From: Oxalobacteraceae bacterium
GTDB lineage: Bacteria; Pseudomonadota; Gammaproteobacteria; Burkholderiales; Burkholderiaceae_D
Reading direction: 5' to 3'
NCBI GenBank assembly: GCA_003132085.1
Contig: PKWO01000423.1
Span: 1 to 8,795 of the forward strand
DNA: 8,795 nucleotides
Below, piece after piece: positions 1 to 5,941 of the stretch (positions are counted from its first letter, which is position 1; every line of letters starts with the position of its first letter). The position numbers and the translations under genes were made by a program. The notes below the pieces were generated by a model. It had not been told where the DNA came from, did no database searches, and saw nothing but the letters and a program-made list of their open reading frames with translations.

Positions 1-698
1 GTGGAGTAGACCCCCATGCCGCCGGTGTTGGGGCCGGCGTCATCGTCATACAAACGTTTATGATCCTGGCTGGTGGCGAGCGGCAGGATATTTTTGCCAT
101 CCACCATGACAATGAAGCTGGCTTCTTCACCGGACAGGAATTCTTCCACCACCACGCGCGCGCCGGCATCGCCAAAGCGATTGTCGGACAACATCATGTC
201 GATCGCATCGTGCGCTTCCGACAGCGTCATGGCAACTACGACTCCCTTGCCGGCGGCCAAGCCGTCGGCCTTGACGACGATAGGTGCGCCATGTTCATCA
301 ATGTATTGATGGGCTGCGCGGGCATCCGAAAAGGTCTGGTAGTCGGCGGTTGGAATCGCATGGCGCTTCATGAATGCCTTGGCGAAATCCTTCGAACTTT
401 CAAGTTGCGCCGCTTCCTTGGTCGGACCGAAAATCTTCAAGCCTTGCTCGCGAAATAGATTGACGATACCGGCGGCGAGCGGGGTTTCCGGGCCGACCAC
501 TGTCAACGCGATATGTTCTTGCTTGACGAACTCAGCCAGCGCCAGCGGATCCGTGATCGGCACATTCTGCAGCCGGATGTCAAGTGCCGTGCCGCCATTT
601 CCTGGCGCCACGTAGACCATTTGTATCCGTTCGGATTGAGCGATTTTCCAAGCCAGGGCATGTTCGCGGCCGCCTGAACCGATTACCAGAATTTTCAT
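1..698 (-). CDS. purD: Phosphoribosylamine-glycine ligase (GARS), C-terminus cut off by the window edge
   Basis: Second step of de novo purine synthesis in the cytoplasm: joins glycine to 5-phosphoribosylamine using ATP, giving glycinamide ribonucleotide. The first 232 residues are visible. They begin MKILVIGSGGREHALAWK, the glycine-rich N-terminal loop typical of GARS. Then come VVGPETPLAAGIV (about residues 67-79), the ATP-grasp lysine region VVKADGLAAGKGVVV (about 141-155), VVEEFLSGEEASF (about 183-195) and DHKR followed by GPNTGGMG (about 212-229). The family is usually about 420-430 residues, so nearly half lies beyond position 1. The ATG at 698 gives the canonical N-terminus, although no strong Shine-Dalgarno precedes it. 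It sits only 21 bp after the yebC stop on the same strand, so it is probably co-transcribed with and possibly translationally dependent on yebC. No frameshift is seen in the visible part. Confidence 0.96.
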   Translation of the reverse strand, partial: MKILVIGSGGREHALAWKIAQSERIQMVYVAPGNGGTALDIRLQNVPITDPLALAEFVKQEHIALTVVGPETPLAAGIVNLFREQGLKIFGPTKEAAQLESSKDFAKAFMKRHAIPTADYQTFSDARAAHQYIDEHGAPIVVKADGLAAGKGVVVAMTLSEAHDAIDMMLSDNRFGDAGARVVVEEFLSGEEASFIVMVDGKNILPLATSQDHKRLYDDDAGPNTGGMGVYS

Positions 699-719
699 GG
701 ATGGGGATAATTAAAAGGC

Positions 720-1445
720 TTACTCATCAATCACGGCGTTGGTATAAACCTCTTGTACATCATCCAGGTTTTCTAATGCATCGAGCAATTTTTGCATTTT
801 GACCGCATCGTCACCGGTAAATACCGTCTCGGTTGCCGGTTTCATCGTCACTTCGGCCATTTCCGCCTTGAATCCGGCTTTTTCCAGTGCTTCCTTGACG
901 GACGACAGGTCATGCGGCGGACAGATGACTTCAATTCCGCCTTCATCGTCGGTGACGACGTCCTCGGCGCCGACTTCCAGTGCTTTCTCGATTAGCGCAT
1001 CTTCATTTGTGCCGGGAGCAAAGAACAATTGCCCGCAATGCTGGAATAAAAAGGCAACCGACCCTTCGGCCCCCATATTGCCGCCGAACTTGGAAAATGC
1101 ATGCCGCACCTCGGCTACGGTACGAACCCGGTTGTCTGTCATGCAATCGACGATGATGGCGGCACCGTTGGTGCCATATCCCTCATAGCGGATTTCTTCA
1201 TAGTTGGCGCCGTCCAGGCCGCCGGTGCCGCGTGCGATCGCGCGTTGCACATTGTCTTTCGGCATGTTGGCGTCGGCAGCTTTTTCGACCGCAAGGCGCA
1301 AACGGGGGTTGGTGGCAATATCGCCTCCGCCCAGACGGGCGCCAACGGTAATTTCCTTTATCAAGCGGGTCCAGACTTTGCCGCGCTTGGCGTCGGTGGC
1401 CGCTTTCTTGTGTTTGATATTGGCCCATTTACTATGTCCAGCCAT
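720..1445 (-). CDS. yebC: YebC/PmpR (TACO1) family regulatory protein
   Basis: A 241-residue cytoplasmic protein of the YebC/PmpR/TACO1 family. The N-terminal signature MAGHSKWANIKHKKAATDAK is essentially the family consensus. It is followed by RLIKEITVGARLGGGD, NPRLRLAVEKAADANMPKDN and RYEGYGTNGAAIIVDCMTDN, and the acidic C-terminal domain ends NLDDVQEVYTNAVIDE. Length matches the family (about 240-250). Members have been described as DNA-binding regulators (PmpR, quorum sensing) and also as ribosome-associated factors helping translation; the sequence does not say which applies here. The start is the ATG at 1445: the frame stays open upstream to 1544, but that extension resembles no family member, and a purine-rich GGGAAAGAG lies just before this ATG. 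It is followed 21 bp later by purD, an arrangement common in betaproteobacteria. Confidence 0.96.
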   Translation of the reverse strand: MAGHSKWANIKHKKAATDAKRGKVWTRLIKEITVGARLGGGDIATNPRLRLAVEKAADANMPKDNVQRAIARGTGGLDGANYEEIRYEGYGTNGAAIIVDCMTDNRVRTVAEVRHAFSKFGGNMGAEGSVAFLFQHCGQLFFAPGTNEDALIEKALEVGAEDVVTDDEGGIEVICPPHDLSSVKEALEKAGFKAEMAEVTMKPATETVFTGDDAVKMQKLLDALENLDDVQEVYTNAVIDE

Positions 1446-1571
1446 GACGACTCTTTCCCGGGTGTTAGTTGGTGGGAGCCTGCACGACGAAGGCCGGGAG
1501 TCTGTCGAATACACGCTCCTGGAGCGGAATATGCACAATTCCATCCTCGTCAGACCTACAGGCGATCAGCA

Positions 1572-1600
1572 ATTTTACCATACCAAGAGCCCCCAAAATC
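1572..1600 (-). promoter_or_regulatory. Possible promoter of yebC-purD (extended -10)
   Basis: On the minus strand, TGGTAAAAT (1580 down to 1572) matches an extended -10 element (TGnTAAAAT). The -35 region 17 bp upstream (about 1595-1600) is poor (GATTTT), as is usual for extended -10 promoters. It would start transcription near 1565 and give a leader of about 120 nt to the yebC ATG. It lies in the 190-bp gap after the dedA-like gene. Prediction by eye only. Confidence 0.4.
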
Positions 1601-1616
1601 GACCCGGAAGCGTCAA

Positions 1617-1631
1617 ATGCGGCTCCCGCAT
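1617..1631 (-). terminator. Small stem-loop just after the DedA-rhodanese stop
   Basis: A perfect 6-bp stem (ATGCGG / CCGCAT) with a 3-nt loop begins four bases past the TGA of the upstream gene. Only three U residues follow it, so it is a weak intrinsic terminator at best. It may simply protect the mRNA 3' end or attenuate read-through into yebC. Confidence 0.3.
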
Positions 1632-1635
1632 CGCC

Positions 1636-2553
1636 TCAGGCGGACATCTGGGCATTCCATGCGTCCAAACCGCCAATCAGCGGCCTCACATGGCGGAAAC
1701 CATGGCGAATCAACTGTTTGGCGATAATTGCGGCGCTGGCTTCGTTGGGGCAACTGCAATACACAATAACCGGCCGGTCCTTCGCTATGTTGTTGAACGC
1801 GTTGCTCGGAGATTCCCGACTGTACAAAAGCGCGCCGGGAATAGCTGGCTCCAACTCTTGCGCGGCGCGGCTGCGCGCGTCGACAATCAACGGTTCGTGT
1901 CCGCGCTCAATTAATTCTTTCAATTCATCCACCGTGATGCGCGCCATGCGCAGCATTTTATAAAAACGCCGGCGCTCATAGAATTTGAGCGAGATCACCA
2001 GGGCCAGCAGGGATGCCAGAATCAACAACGCAGTCAATCCCATGGTGGCGAGGACATCCAGAATGCGATCGATGCTGTTATGAAAAAACGCGCCGATTGT
2101 GAGTCCTGTTCCGGTCCACAGTAACGCCCCGCCCAGGCTGAAGGCCAAGAATTTCTGCCCGCTGGTTCCCATCAACCCCGCGAGAGGAGGCGCGATAGTG
2201 CTGAAGCCGGGAATGAATTTGCTGACGATCAGTGATTTCGCCCCCCATCGGCTAAAGGTGTCTACCGTTTGGCTAACGCAATAATCCGGCGAAAGTGAGA
2301 TGCGGCACAGCAGACCCAGGATTTTCTTGCCATAATGCCTGCCAGCCGTGTACCACAGATAGTCGCTGAGGAGGCAGGCAGCGACGCTCACCAGCAGGCA
2401 TTCCAGCCATACCATCTGCCCGTTCATCGCCAGTGCGCCGGTTACGATAAGAATCGGGAACGCAGGGATGGGCAAGCCGATTTGCTCCAGCAATACATTG
2501 GCGAATACGATTAGCAATCCATATTGTTGCAACATTGGCATTAATTTTTGCAT
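1636..2553 (-). CDS. DedA-family membrane protein fused to a C-terminal rhodanese domain
   Basis: A 305-residue inner-membrane protein. Residues 1-200 are DedA/VTT-like: hydrophobic segments at about 12-42, 48-70, 135-157 and 167-190, an early LLEQIGLPIP motif (21-30), YTAGRHYGKK (68-77) and the re-entrant-loop motif KFIPGFSTIAPPLAG (112-126). DedA proteins are linked to lipid translocation, envelope integrity and proton-motive-force homeostasis. A basic stretch (KFYERRRFYKMLR, 190-202) leads into a rhodanese domain (about 205-303) with LIVDARS (222-228), the active-site loop YCSCPNEASA (Cys266 the likely catalytic cysteine) and the closing LIGGLDAWN motif. It should handle sulfane sulfur or a redox or thiol substrate at the cytoplasmic face. 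The start at 2553 gives the family-like N-terminus; an upstream TTG extension (to 2670) is hydrophilic and looks spurious. The exact substrate is unknown. Confidence 0.88.
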   Translation of the reverse strand: MQKLMPMLQQYGLLIVFANVLLEQIGLPIPAFPILIVTGALAMNGQMVWLECLLVSVAACLLSDYLWYTAGRHYGKKILGLLCRISLSPDYCVSQTVDTFSRWGAKSLIVSKFIPGFSTIAPPLAGLMGTSGQKFLAFSLGGALLWTGTGLTIGAFFHNSIDRILDVLATMGLTALLILASLLALVISLKFYERRRFYKMLRMARITVDELKELIERGHEPLIVDARSRAAQELEPAIPGALLYSRESPSNAFNNIAKDRPVIVYCSCPNEASAAIIAKQLIRHGFRHVRPLIGGLDAWNAQMSA

Positions 2554-2627
2554 TGGCGTATCGTGTTGGGCATGGTGGACGCTGGATCGGAAATCCCTGT
2601 GTTCGATATCTGGGGTTTCGACACAGC

Positions 2628-2670
2628 TTGGCAAGGGGTTAATTTTGATCCGAATTTTCAGCGTTGCCAA
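2628..2670. repeat. Spaced inverted repeat TTGGCAA/TTGCCAA in the divergent promoter region
   Basis: TTGGCAA at 2628-2634 and its exact reverse complement TTGCCAA at 2664-2670 flank an AT-rich 29-bp spacer that itself contains AATTTT twice, 12 bp apart. The right half covers the possible -35 of ribA. It could be a split operator between the divergently transcribed genes, but a 7-bp match over this distance may be chance. Confidence 0.25.
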
Positions 2671-2695
2671 CGGAATTGCCCGCTCCTGCTATGCT
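2664..2695 (+). promoter_or_regulatory. Possible promoter of the ribA operon
   Basis: TGCTATGCT (2687-2695) is an extended -10 element. TTGCCA (2664-2669) could be the -35, but the 20-bp spacer is longer than ideal. Predicted transcription start near 2702, giving a leader of about 60 nt, too short to hold an FMN riboswitch. The rest of the 208-bp divergent gap shows no other gene. Confidence 0.45.
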
Positions 2696-2761
2696 AGCGC
2701 AATACTACACCAGCAGTTGGCCGGATTTACCTGATAACCGATATAGATTGCGAGAATCACC

Positions 2762-3394
2762 ATGCCTCAACAGAAAGGCGCCAGGCCCGACGCGTCGACA
2801 GACCAGACCTTGACCTATGTCGCACCCTGCAATTTACCGACACCGTGGGCGACGTTTCAGCTACACGCATTCGTGGAAAAGTCCACCGGTAAAGAACATT
2901 TGGCCATGACTTTGGGCGAAATTGCCGATGGGAGACCGGTTCTGGTACGTATCCATTCGGAATGCCTGACCGGCGATGCCTTATTCAGTCAGCGCTGCGA
3001 TTGCGGAGCGCAGTTGGAGGCCGCGTTGCGCAAGATCGCGGCCGAAGGGCGGGGGGCGTTGTTTTATTTGCGGCAAGAGGGGCGCGGGATAGGACTTGTC
3101 AATAAGATTCACGCGTACCGGCTGCAAGATGCAGGCGCCGACACGGTCGAGGCCAACCAGGAATTGGGGTTTGCGCCGGATCAGCGCAATTACCGCTTAT
3201 GCCAGCCGATGCTGCAACGGCTTGGCATTACCGCACTGCGCCTGATGACCAATAATCCGCGCAAGATCGACGCGATCGAATTGATGGGCTTGCAGGTGGT
3301 GGAACGGATTCCGCTGGTGGTCAATCGGAATCCGCACAACGAACGGTACCTGACCACCAAGGCCGCAAAGCTCGGGCATTTGATGCAACCATGA
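2762..3394 (+). CDS. ribA: GTP cyclohydrolase II
   Basis: Opens the imidazole ring of GTP and removes pyrophosphate and formate, the first committed step of riboflavin (FMN/FAD) synthesis in the cytoplasm. In 210 residues it shows the zinc site HSECLTGDALFSQRCDCGAQ (65-84; ligands Cys68, Cys79, Cys81), the GTP-binding stretch LRQEGRGIGLVNKIHAYRLQ (103-122) and the base-recognition motif LMTNNPRKI (161-169). E. coli RibA is 196 residues; the extra length is a hydrophilic N-terminus of about 15 residues. It is a stand-alone RibA, not a RibBA fusion: there is no DHBP-synthase domain. The ATG at 2762 has only a weak upstream GCGAGA. It is the first gene of a likely four-gene operon, 37 bp before the SDR gene. 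Confidence 0.96.
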   Translation: MPQQKGARPDASTDQTLTYVAPCNLPTPWATFQLHAFVEKSTGKEHLAMTLGEIADGRPVLVRIHSECLTGDALFSQRCDCGAQLEAALRKIAAEGRGALFYLRQEGRGIGLVNKIHAYRLQDAGADTVEANQELGFAPDQRNYRLCQPMLQRLGITALRLMTNNPRKIDAIELMGLQVVERIPLVVNRNPHNERYLTTKAAKLGHLMQP

Positions 3395-3400
3395 ATAGAT

Positions 3401-3418
3401 TTTCTTTCCGAAAAGAAA
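3401..3418 (+). other. AT-rich stem-loop between ribA and the SDR gene
   Basis: TTTCTTT (3401-3407) and AAAGAAA (3412-3418) form a perfect 7-bp stem with a CCGA loop. It ends just ahead of the ribosome-binding region of the SDR gene. It contains few G-C pairs, so its stability is low. It might modulate translation of the downstream GTG start, or be incidental. Confidence 0.3.
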
Positions 3419-3431
3419 GGGTAGGTGGATC

Positions 3432-4211
3432 GTGAATCTTGGAATCGACGGCATGCAAGCGCTGGTGTGCGGTGCCAGCAAGGGCTTGGGGCGCGGTTGT
3501 GCGGAGGCGTTGGCGGCAGAAGGGGTGCACGTTACTGTGGTGGCGCGTCATGCCGACGCATTGGAATTGGCTGCGGCTGAGATTCGACAAAGTACCGGTA
3601 GTAAAGTGACGACGGTGGCATGCGACATTACTACCGACGGGGGTCGTATGAAGGCATTGGCGGCTTGCCCGCAACCCGATATCTTGGTGACCAATGCCGG
3701 CGGGCCGCCGACCGGGGATTTTCGAAACTGGAGCAGGGACGACTGGATTGCGGCGCTCGATGCCAATATGTTGACGCCGATCGAATTGATTAAAGCGACG
3801 GTGGACGGCATGATGCAACGTGGTTTTGGCCGGATTGTGAACATTACGTCGAGTTCGGTGAAGGCGCCGATCGATATTCTAGGTCTGTCGAATGGTGCCC
3901 GGTCCGGTTTGACCGGATTTGTGGCTGGCTTGGCGCGCAAAACCGTATTGCACAACGTGACCATCAACAATTTGTTGCCGGGCCCGTTTGACACCGCGCG
4001 GCTGACGGCGACGCTTTCCGACGCTGCACTGGCAACCGGCAGAAGTATTGACGAAGTGCGCGAAGCCCGCCGTTTGCAGAATCCGGCGCAACGTTTTGGC
4101 ACCCCTGCGGAATTCGGCGCAATGTGCGCGTTCCTGTGTAGCCGCCATGCCGGATACCTGACTGCGCAGAACATCTTGCTGGATGGCGGCGCGTATCCAG
4201 GCACGTTTTAG
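3432..4211 (+). CDS. SDR-fold oxidoreductase-like protein with a degenerate active site
   Basis: A 259-residue protein of the short-chain dehydrogenase/reductase fold, closest in appearance to 3-oxoacyl-ACP reductase-like members. Seen: the cofactor loop GASKGLG (14-20; usual TGxxxGxG), ARHAD (38-42) after the second beta strand, CDIT (64-67), TNAGG (87-91), RIVNITSSS (134-142), LLPGPFDT (181-188) and the C-terminal LDGGAYPGTF. The usual catalytic YxxxK is absent: aligning on the following LxGF places SNGAR (153-157) there, so Tyr becomes Ser and Lys becomes Arg. The substrate, and whether it is a reductase at all, cannot be stated. It starts at a GTG with AAAGGGTAGGTGG immediately upstream; an internal ATG at codon 8 would remove the first beta strand. 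It lies between ribA and mgsA, 37 and 50 bp away, on the same strand. Confidence 0.88.
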   Translation: MNLGIDGMQALVCGASKGLGRGCAEALAAEGVHVTVVARHADALELAAAEIRQSTGSKVTTVACDITTDGGRMKALAACPQPDILVTNAGGPPTGDFRNWSRDDWIAALDANMLTPIELIKATVDGMMQRGFGRIVNITSSSVKAPIDILGLSNGARSGLTGFVAGLARKTVLHNVTINNLLPGPFDTARLTATLSDAALATGRSIDEVREARRLQNPAQRFGTPAEFGAMCAFLCSRHAGYLTAQNILLDGGAYPGTF

Positions 4212-4252
4212 TCCGGACGTTGCCCGACGAATTGTTTTTGCTAAACTTGCAT

Positions 4253-4256
4253 GGAG
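4253..4256 (+). promoter_or_regulatory. Ribosome binding site that fixes the mgsA GTG start
   Basis: GGAG, five bases before the GTG at 4262. The frame is also open from a TTG at 4220, but that codon has no Shine-Dalgarno, and the extra 14 residues do not resemble the family. The nearby ATG at 4251 is in another frame and meets TAG after three codons. Confidence 0.7.
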
Positions 4257-4261
4257 CGGTA

Positions 4262-4663
4262 GTGAAAAAACGTATTGCATTAATTGCGCACGATGAAAAG
4301 AAAGACGACATGGTGGTGTTGGCCGCTGAATATACGAATTTTTTGCGGCAATGTTTATTGGTGGCCACCGGCACGACCGGGAAACGCATATCCGACGAAG
4401 TCGGGCTGACTGTGGAGCGCATGCTGTCCGGCCCGTTTGGCGGCGATATGCAGATTGGTGCCCAATTGGTGGAAGGCAAGATCGACTGCGTGATTTTTTT
4501 GCGCGATCCGATGACGCCGCAGCCGCACGAGCCGGATATTAACGCGTTGGTTCGCTCATGCGATGTGCATAATGTCCCTTGCGCAACGAATATGGCGTCG
4601 GCCAGACTGCTGTTGTCGCAACTTGCAGAGTTTCATCACGCCGACGCTCACGTACACTCTTAA
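4262..4663 (+). CDS. mgsA: Methylglyoxal synthase
   Basis: Converts dihydroxyacetone phosphate to methylglyoxal and phosphate, a glycolytic bypass used when sugar phosphates accumulate or phosphate is short. From the GTG start it has 133 residues (E. coli 152) and begins VKKRIALIAHDEKKDDMV. Key positions match the family: His10-Asp11, the phosphate-binding TGTTGKRI (36-43), SGPFGGDMQIGA (56-67) with Asp62 as the likely catalytic base (E. coli Asp71), and PHEPD (88-92) with His89 and Asp92, followed by PCATNMASA (106-114). The start is decided by the GGAG five bases upstream. It lies 50 bp after the SDR gene and 24 bp before qor. A run of seven T at about 4493-4499 is in frame. No glyoxalase gene is in view to detoxify the product. 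Confidence 0.95.
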   Translation: MKKRIALIAHDEKKDDMVVLAAEYTNFLRQCLLVATGTTGKRISDEVGLTVERMLSGPFGGDMQIGAQLVEGKIDCVIFLRDPMTPQPHEPDINALVRSCDVHNVPCATNMASARLLLSQLAEFHHADAHVHS

Positions 4664-4687
4664 AAAGTAAAGAAATTGAGGATCATC

Positions 4688-5662
4688 ATGACTAAAGCGA
4701 TTCGCATATTGCAGGCCGGTGGCCCGGAAGTAATGAATCTGGTGGATGTCGAGGTCGGGGAGCCGGGGCCTGGCGAAGCACGAGTTCGCCACGTAGCCTG
4801 CGGTTTGAATTATATCGATGTCTATTTTCGAACCGGTCTTTATCCGCAAGCATTGCCGGCCGGTTTGGGTATGGAAGCCAGTGGTGTGGTGGAGGCGGTA
4901 GGTGCCGGGGTATCGCATGTGCAGGTGGGGGATCGGGTGGCTTATGCGGGCCGTCCGCCAGGCGCCTATGCGGAAGCGCGGGTGATGCCTGCGGCAATTT
5001 TGGTGAAATTGCCCGACGCGATTGATTTTGATTCCGCCGCCGGCATGATGCTGCAGGGATTGACCGTGCAATATTTGTTTCGGCGAACCTTCCCGTTGCG
5101 CGGCGGGGAGACGATCCTGTTCCACGCCGCTGCCGGCGGTGTCGGGTTGATCGCCTGCCAATGGGCGCGGGCGCTTGGGGTCACTATGATCGGAACGGTC
5201 GGTTCCGACGAAAAAGGCGTGCTGGCGAAGGCCAACGGCTGTGCGCATGTGATCAATTACAACAAACAGGACTTTGTCCAGCAGGTTAAGGAAATAACCG
5301 GAGGCAAAGGCGTGCCGGTGGTGTACGATTCGATCGGCAAGGATACTTTTACCGGTTCGCTGGACTGTCTGGCGCCGCTGGGAATGATGGTGAGTTACGG
5401 CAGCGCGTCCGGCCCGGTTGCCCCGTTCGGACTCAACGAATTGGCCTCGCGCGGCTCACTTTTCATCACGCGGCCGACCTTGTTCACCTACACGGCCAAG
5501 CGCGAGGATCTCGATGCGATGGCGAGCGAGTTGTTTGGCATGGTTGAAAGCGGGCGCATCAAAATCGACATCAATCAACGCTACGCGCTCAAGGATGCGG
5601 CGCAGGCGCATCGCGATCTGGAGGCGCGTAAGACGAGCGGTTCCACCATCTTGATTCCGTAG
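4688..5662 (+). CDS. qor: NADPH:quinone oxidoreductase, zeta-crystallin (Qor) type
   Basis: A 324-residue zinc-independent medium-chain dehydrogenase/reductase (E. coli Qor 327 residues), cytoplasmic, expected to reduce quinones or reactive alpha,beta-unsaturated carbonyls with NADPH. Seen: the N-terminal GroES-like domain with GLNYIDVYFRTGLYP (39-53, quinone-site region), AGLGMEASGVVEAVG (58-72), then the Rossmann domain with FHAAAGGVGLIACQWA (145-160, AAxGGVG nucleotide loop), GTVGSDEKG (159-167 region) and YDSIGKDTF. The C-terminus SGSTILIP is typical. No zinc-ligand cysteines of alcohol dehydrogenases are present. The ATG at 4688 is chosen because GAGG lies six bases upstream and MTKAIRI is the family start; a TTG at 4676 is in frame but unsupported. 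It is the last gene of the putative ribA-SDR-mgsA-qor operon. Confidence 0.93.
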   Translation: MTKAIRILQAGGPEVMNLVDVEVGEPGPGEARVRHVACGLNYIDVYFRTGLYPQALPAGLGMEASGVVEAVGAGVSHVQVGDRVAYAGRPPGAYAEARVMPAAILVKLPDAIDFDSAAGMMLQGLTVQYLFRRTFPLRGGETILFHAAAGGVGLIACQWARALGVTMIGTVGSDEKGVLAKANGCAHVINYNKQDFVQQVKEITGGKGVPVVYDSIGKDTFTGSLDCLAPLGMMVSYGSASGPVAPFGLNELASRGSLFITRPTLFTYTAKREDLDAMASELFGMVESGRIKIDINQRYALKDAAQAHRDLEARKTSGSTILIP

Positions 5663-5664
5663 CC

Positions 5665-5686
5665 GATTGCCGCGCTCGCGGCAATC
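5665..5686 (+). terminator. GC-rich stem-loop after qor, probable operon end
   Basis: A perfect 9-bp stem, GATTGCCGC (5665-5673) and GCGGCAATC (5678-5686), with a 4-nt loop GCTC, two bases past the qor TAG. It is the strongest short hairpin seen in the window. No U-run follows, so it may be a Rho-assisted terminator or a 3'-end-protecting stem rather than a classic intrinsic terminator. Confidence 0.5.
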
Positions 5687-5726
5687 ATGGAAATCGCCGG
5701 TACTGCCTGAGGTCACACGCACCTAG

Positions 5727-5750
5727 TGTCCCGAGTCATTAATTCGTGGA
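5727..5750 (+). repeat. Left terminal inverted repeat of the MITE-like element
   Basis: 24 bp starting TGTCCCGAGTCATTAATT and ending GTGGA. It differs from the right end only at its first base and its 19th base. It carries a TTAATT core, which supplies a TAA stop codon to the reverse-strand reading frame that crosses the element. Confidence 0.8.
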
Positions 5751-5794
5751 CCAAATATGTTGAGAGTCGCCCCAATACTGCGTCACAAATGCGC

Positions 5795-5812
5795 GCAAGG
5801 CCTCGGCCTTGC
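5795..5812. repeat. Central palindrome of the MITE-like element
   Basis: GCAAGGCC (5795-5802) and GGCCTTGC (5805-5812) around a 2-nt TC. The centre at 5803.5 is one base from the midpoint of the whole element, which supports the view that the element is organised as one large inverted repeat. Confidence 0.7.
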
Positions 5813-5858
5813 TGTGCTTTGTTCCTTGTCTTGCGCCGATTTCACCACATTTAATTGT

Positions 5859-5882
5859 TCCACAAATTAATGACTCGGGACG
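5859..5882 (-). repeat. Right terminal inverted repeat of the MITE-like element
   Basis: Reverse complement of the left end with two differences. It lies 14 bp from the putative -10 of pepN, so its ATTAATGACTC may form part of that promoter's upstream region. Confidence 0.8.
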
Positions 5883-5893
5883 CTAGCGTTGAT

Positions 5894-5902
5894 TGGTAAA
5901 AT
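5894..5902 (+). promoter_or_regulatory. Possible extended -10 of pepN
   Basis: TGGTAAAAT (5894-5902), the same nonamer as the possible yebC promoter. Predicted start near 5909, leaving a leader of about 33 nt. There is no good -35 at 17 bp; TGACTC (5871-5876, spacer 20) falls inside the right end of the MITE-like element. Confidence 0.4.
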
Positions 5903-5941
5903 AACCTTCTGCCTCACTTCCCGGTGATCTATCCTAATATC

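Larger units (their letters stand above)
5727..5882. mobile_element. MITE-like element with 24-bp terminal inverted repeats and CTAG flanks
   Basis: A 156-bp element in the 279-bp qor-pepN gap. The left end (5727-5750) and the reverse complement of the right end (5859-5882) share 22 of 24 positions, including GTCCCGAGTCATTAATT. Both ends abut CTAG (5723-5726 and 5883-5886), fitting a 4-bp CTAG or a central TA target duplication. IS5-type (YTAR) or IS630-type (TA) elements would fit, but the parent is not identified. The midpoint (5804.5) nearly coincides with an internal palindrome, and the two halves resemble each other in reverse complement further in, so a transcript could fold into one long imperfect hairpin. 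It contains no transposase. Alternatives: an intergenic regulatory repeat family or a collapsed IS with only its ends left. Confidence 0.75.

Noticed and set aside
1446..1544. 33-residue N-terminal extension of YebC
   Set aside because: The family signature begins exactly at the internal ATG at 1445, and the extension covers the expected leader region.
1204..1914. 236-codon plus-strand open frame across yebC and the DedA-rhodanese gene
   Set aside because: It overlaps two clearly recognised genes on the other strand and an intergenic gap, and its product resembles no family. Treated as a shadow frame.
2554..2670. N-terminal extension of the DedA-rhodanese protein from a TTG
   Set aside because: Hydrophilic, not family-like, and overlaps the divergent promoter region. 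The start at 2553 fits the family better.
2702..2761. FMN riboswitch ahead of ribA
   Set aside because: The leader is only about 60 nt and no RFN-type conserved segments are visible.
4220..4247. TTGCCC ... TAAACT as an mgsA promoter
   Set aside because: The start site would fall inside the mgsA ribosome-binding site, and the spacer is only 16 bp. Co-transcription with the upstream gene is more likely.
4493..4499. Run of seven T in mgsA as a frameshift or slippage site
   Set aside because: The normal frame gives a full-length protein with all catalytic residues, so no recoding is needed.
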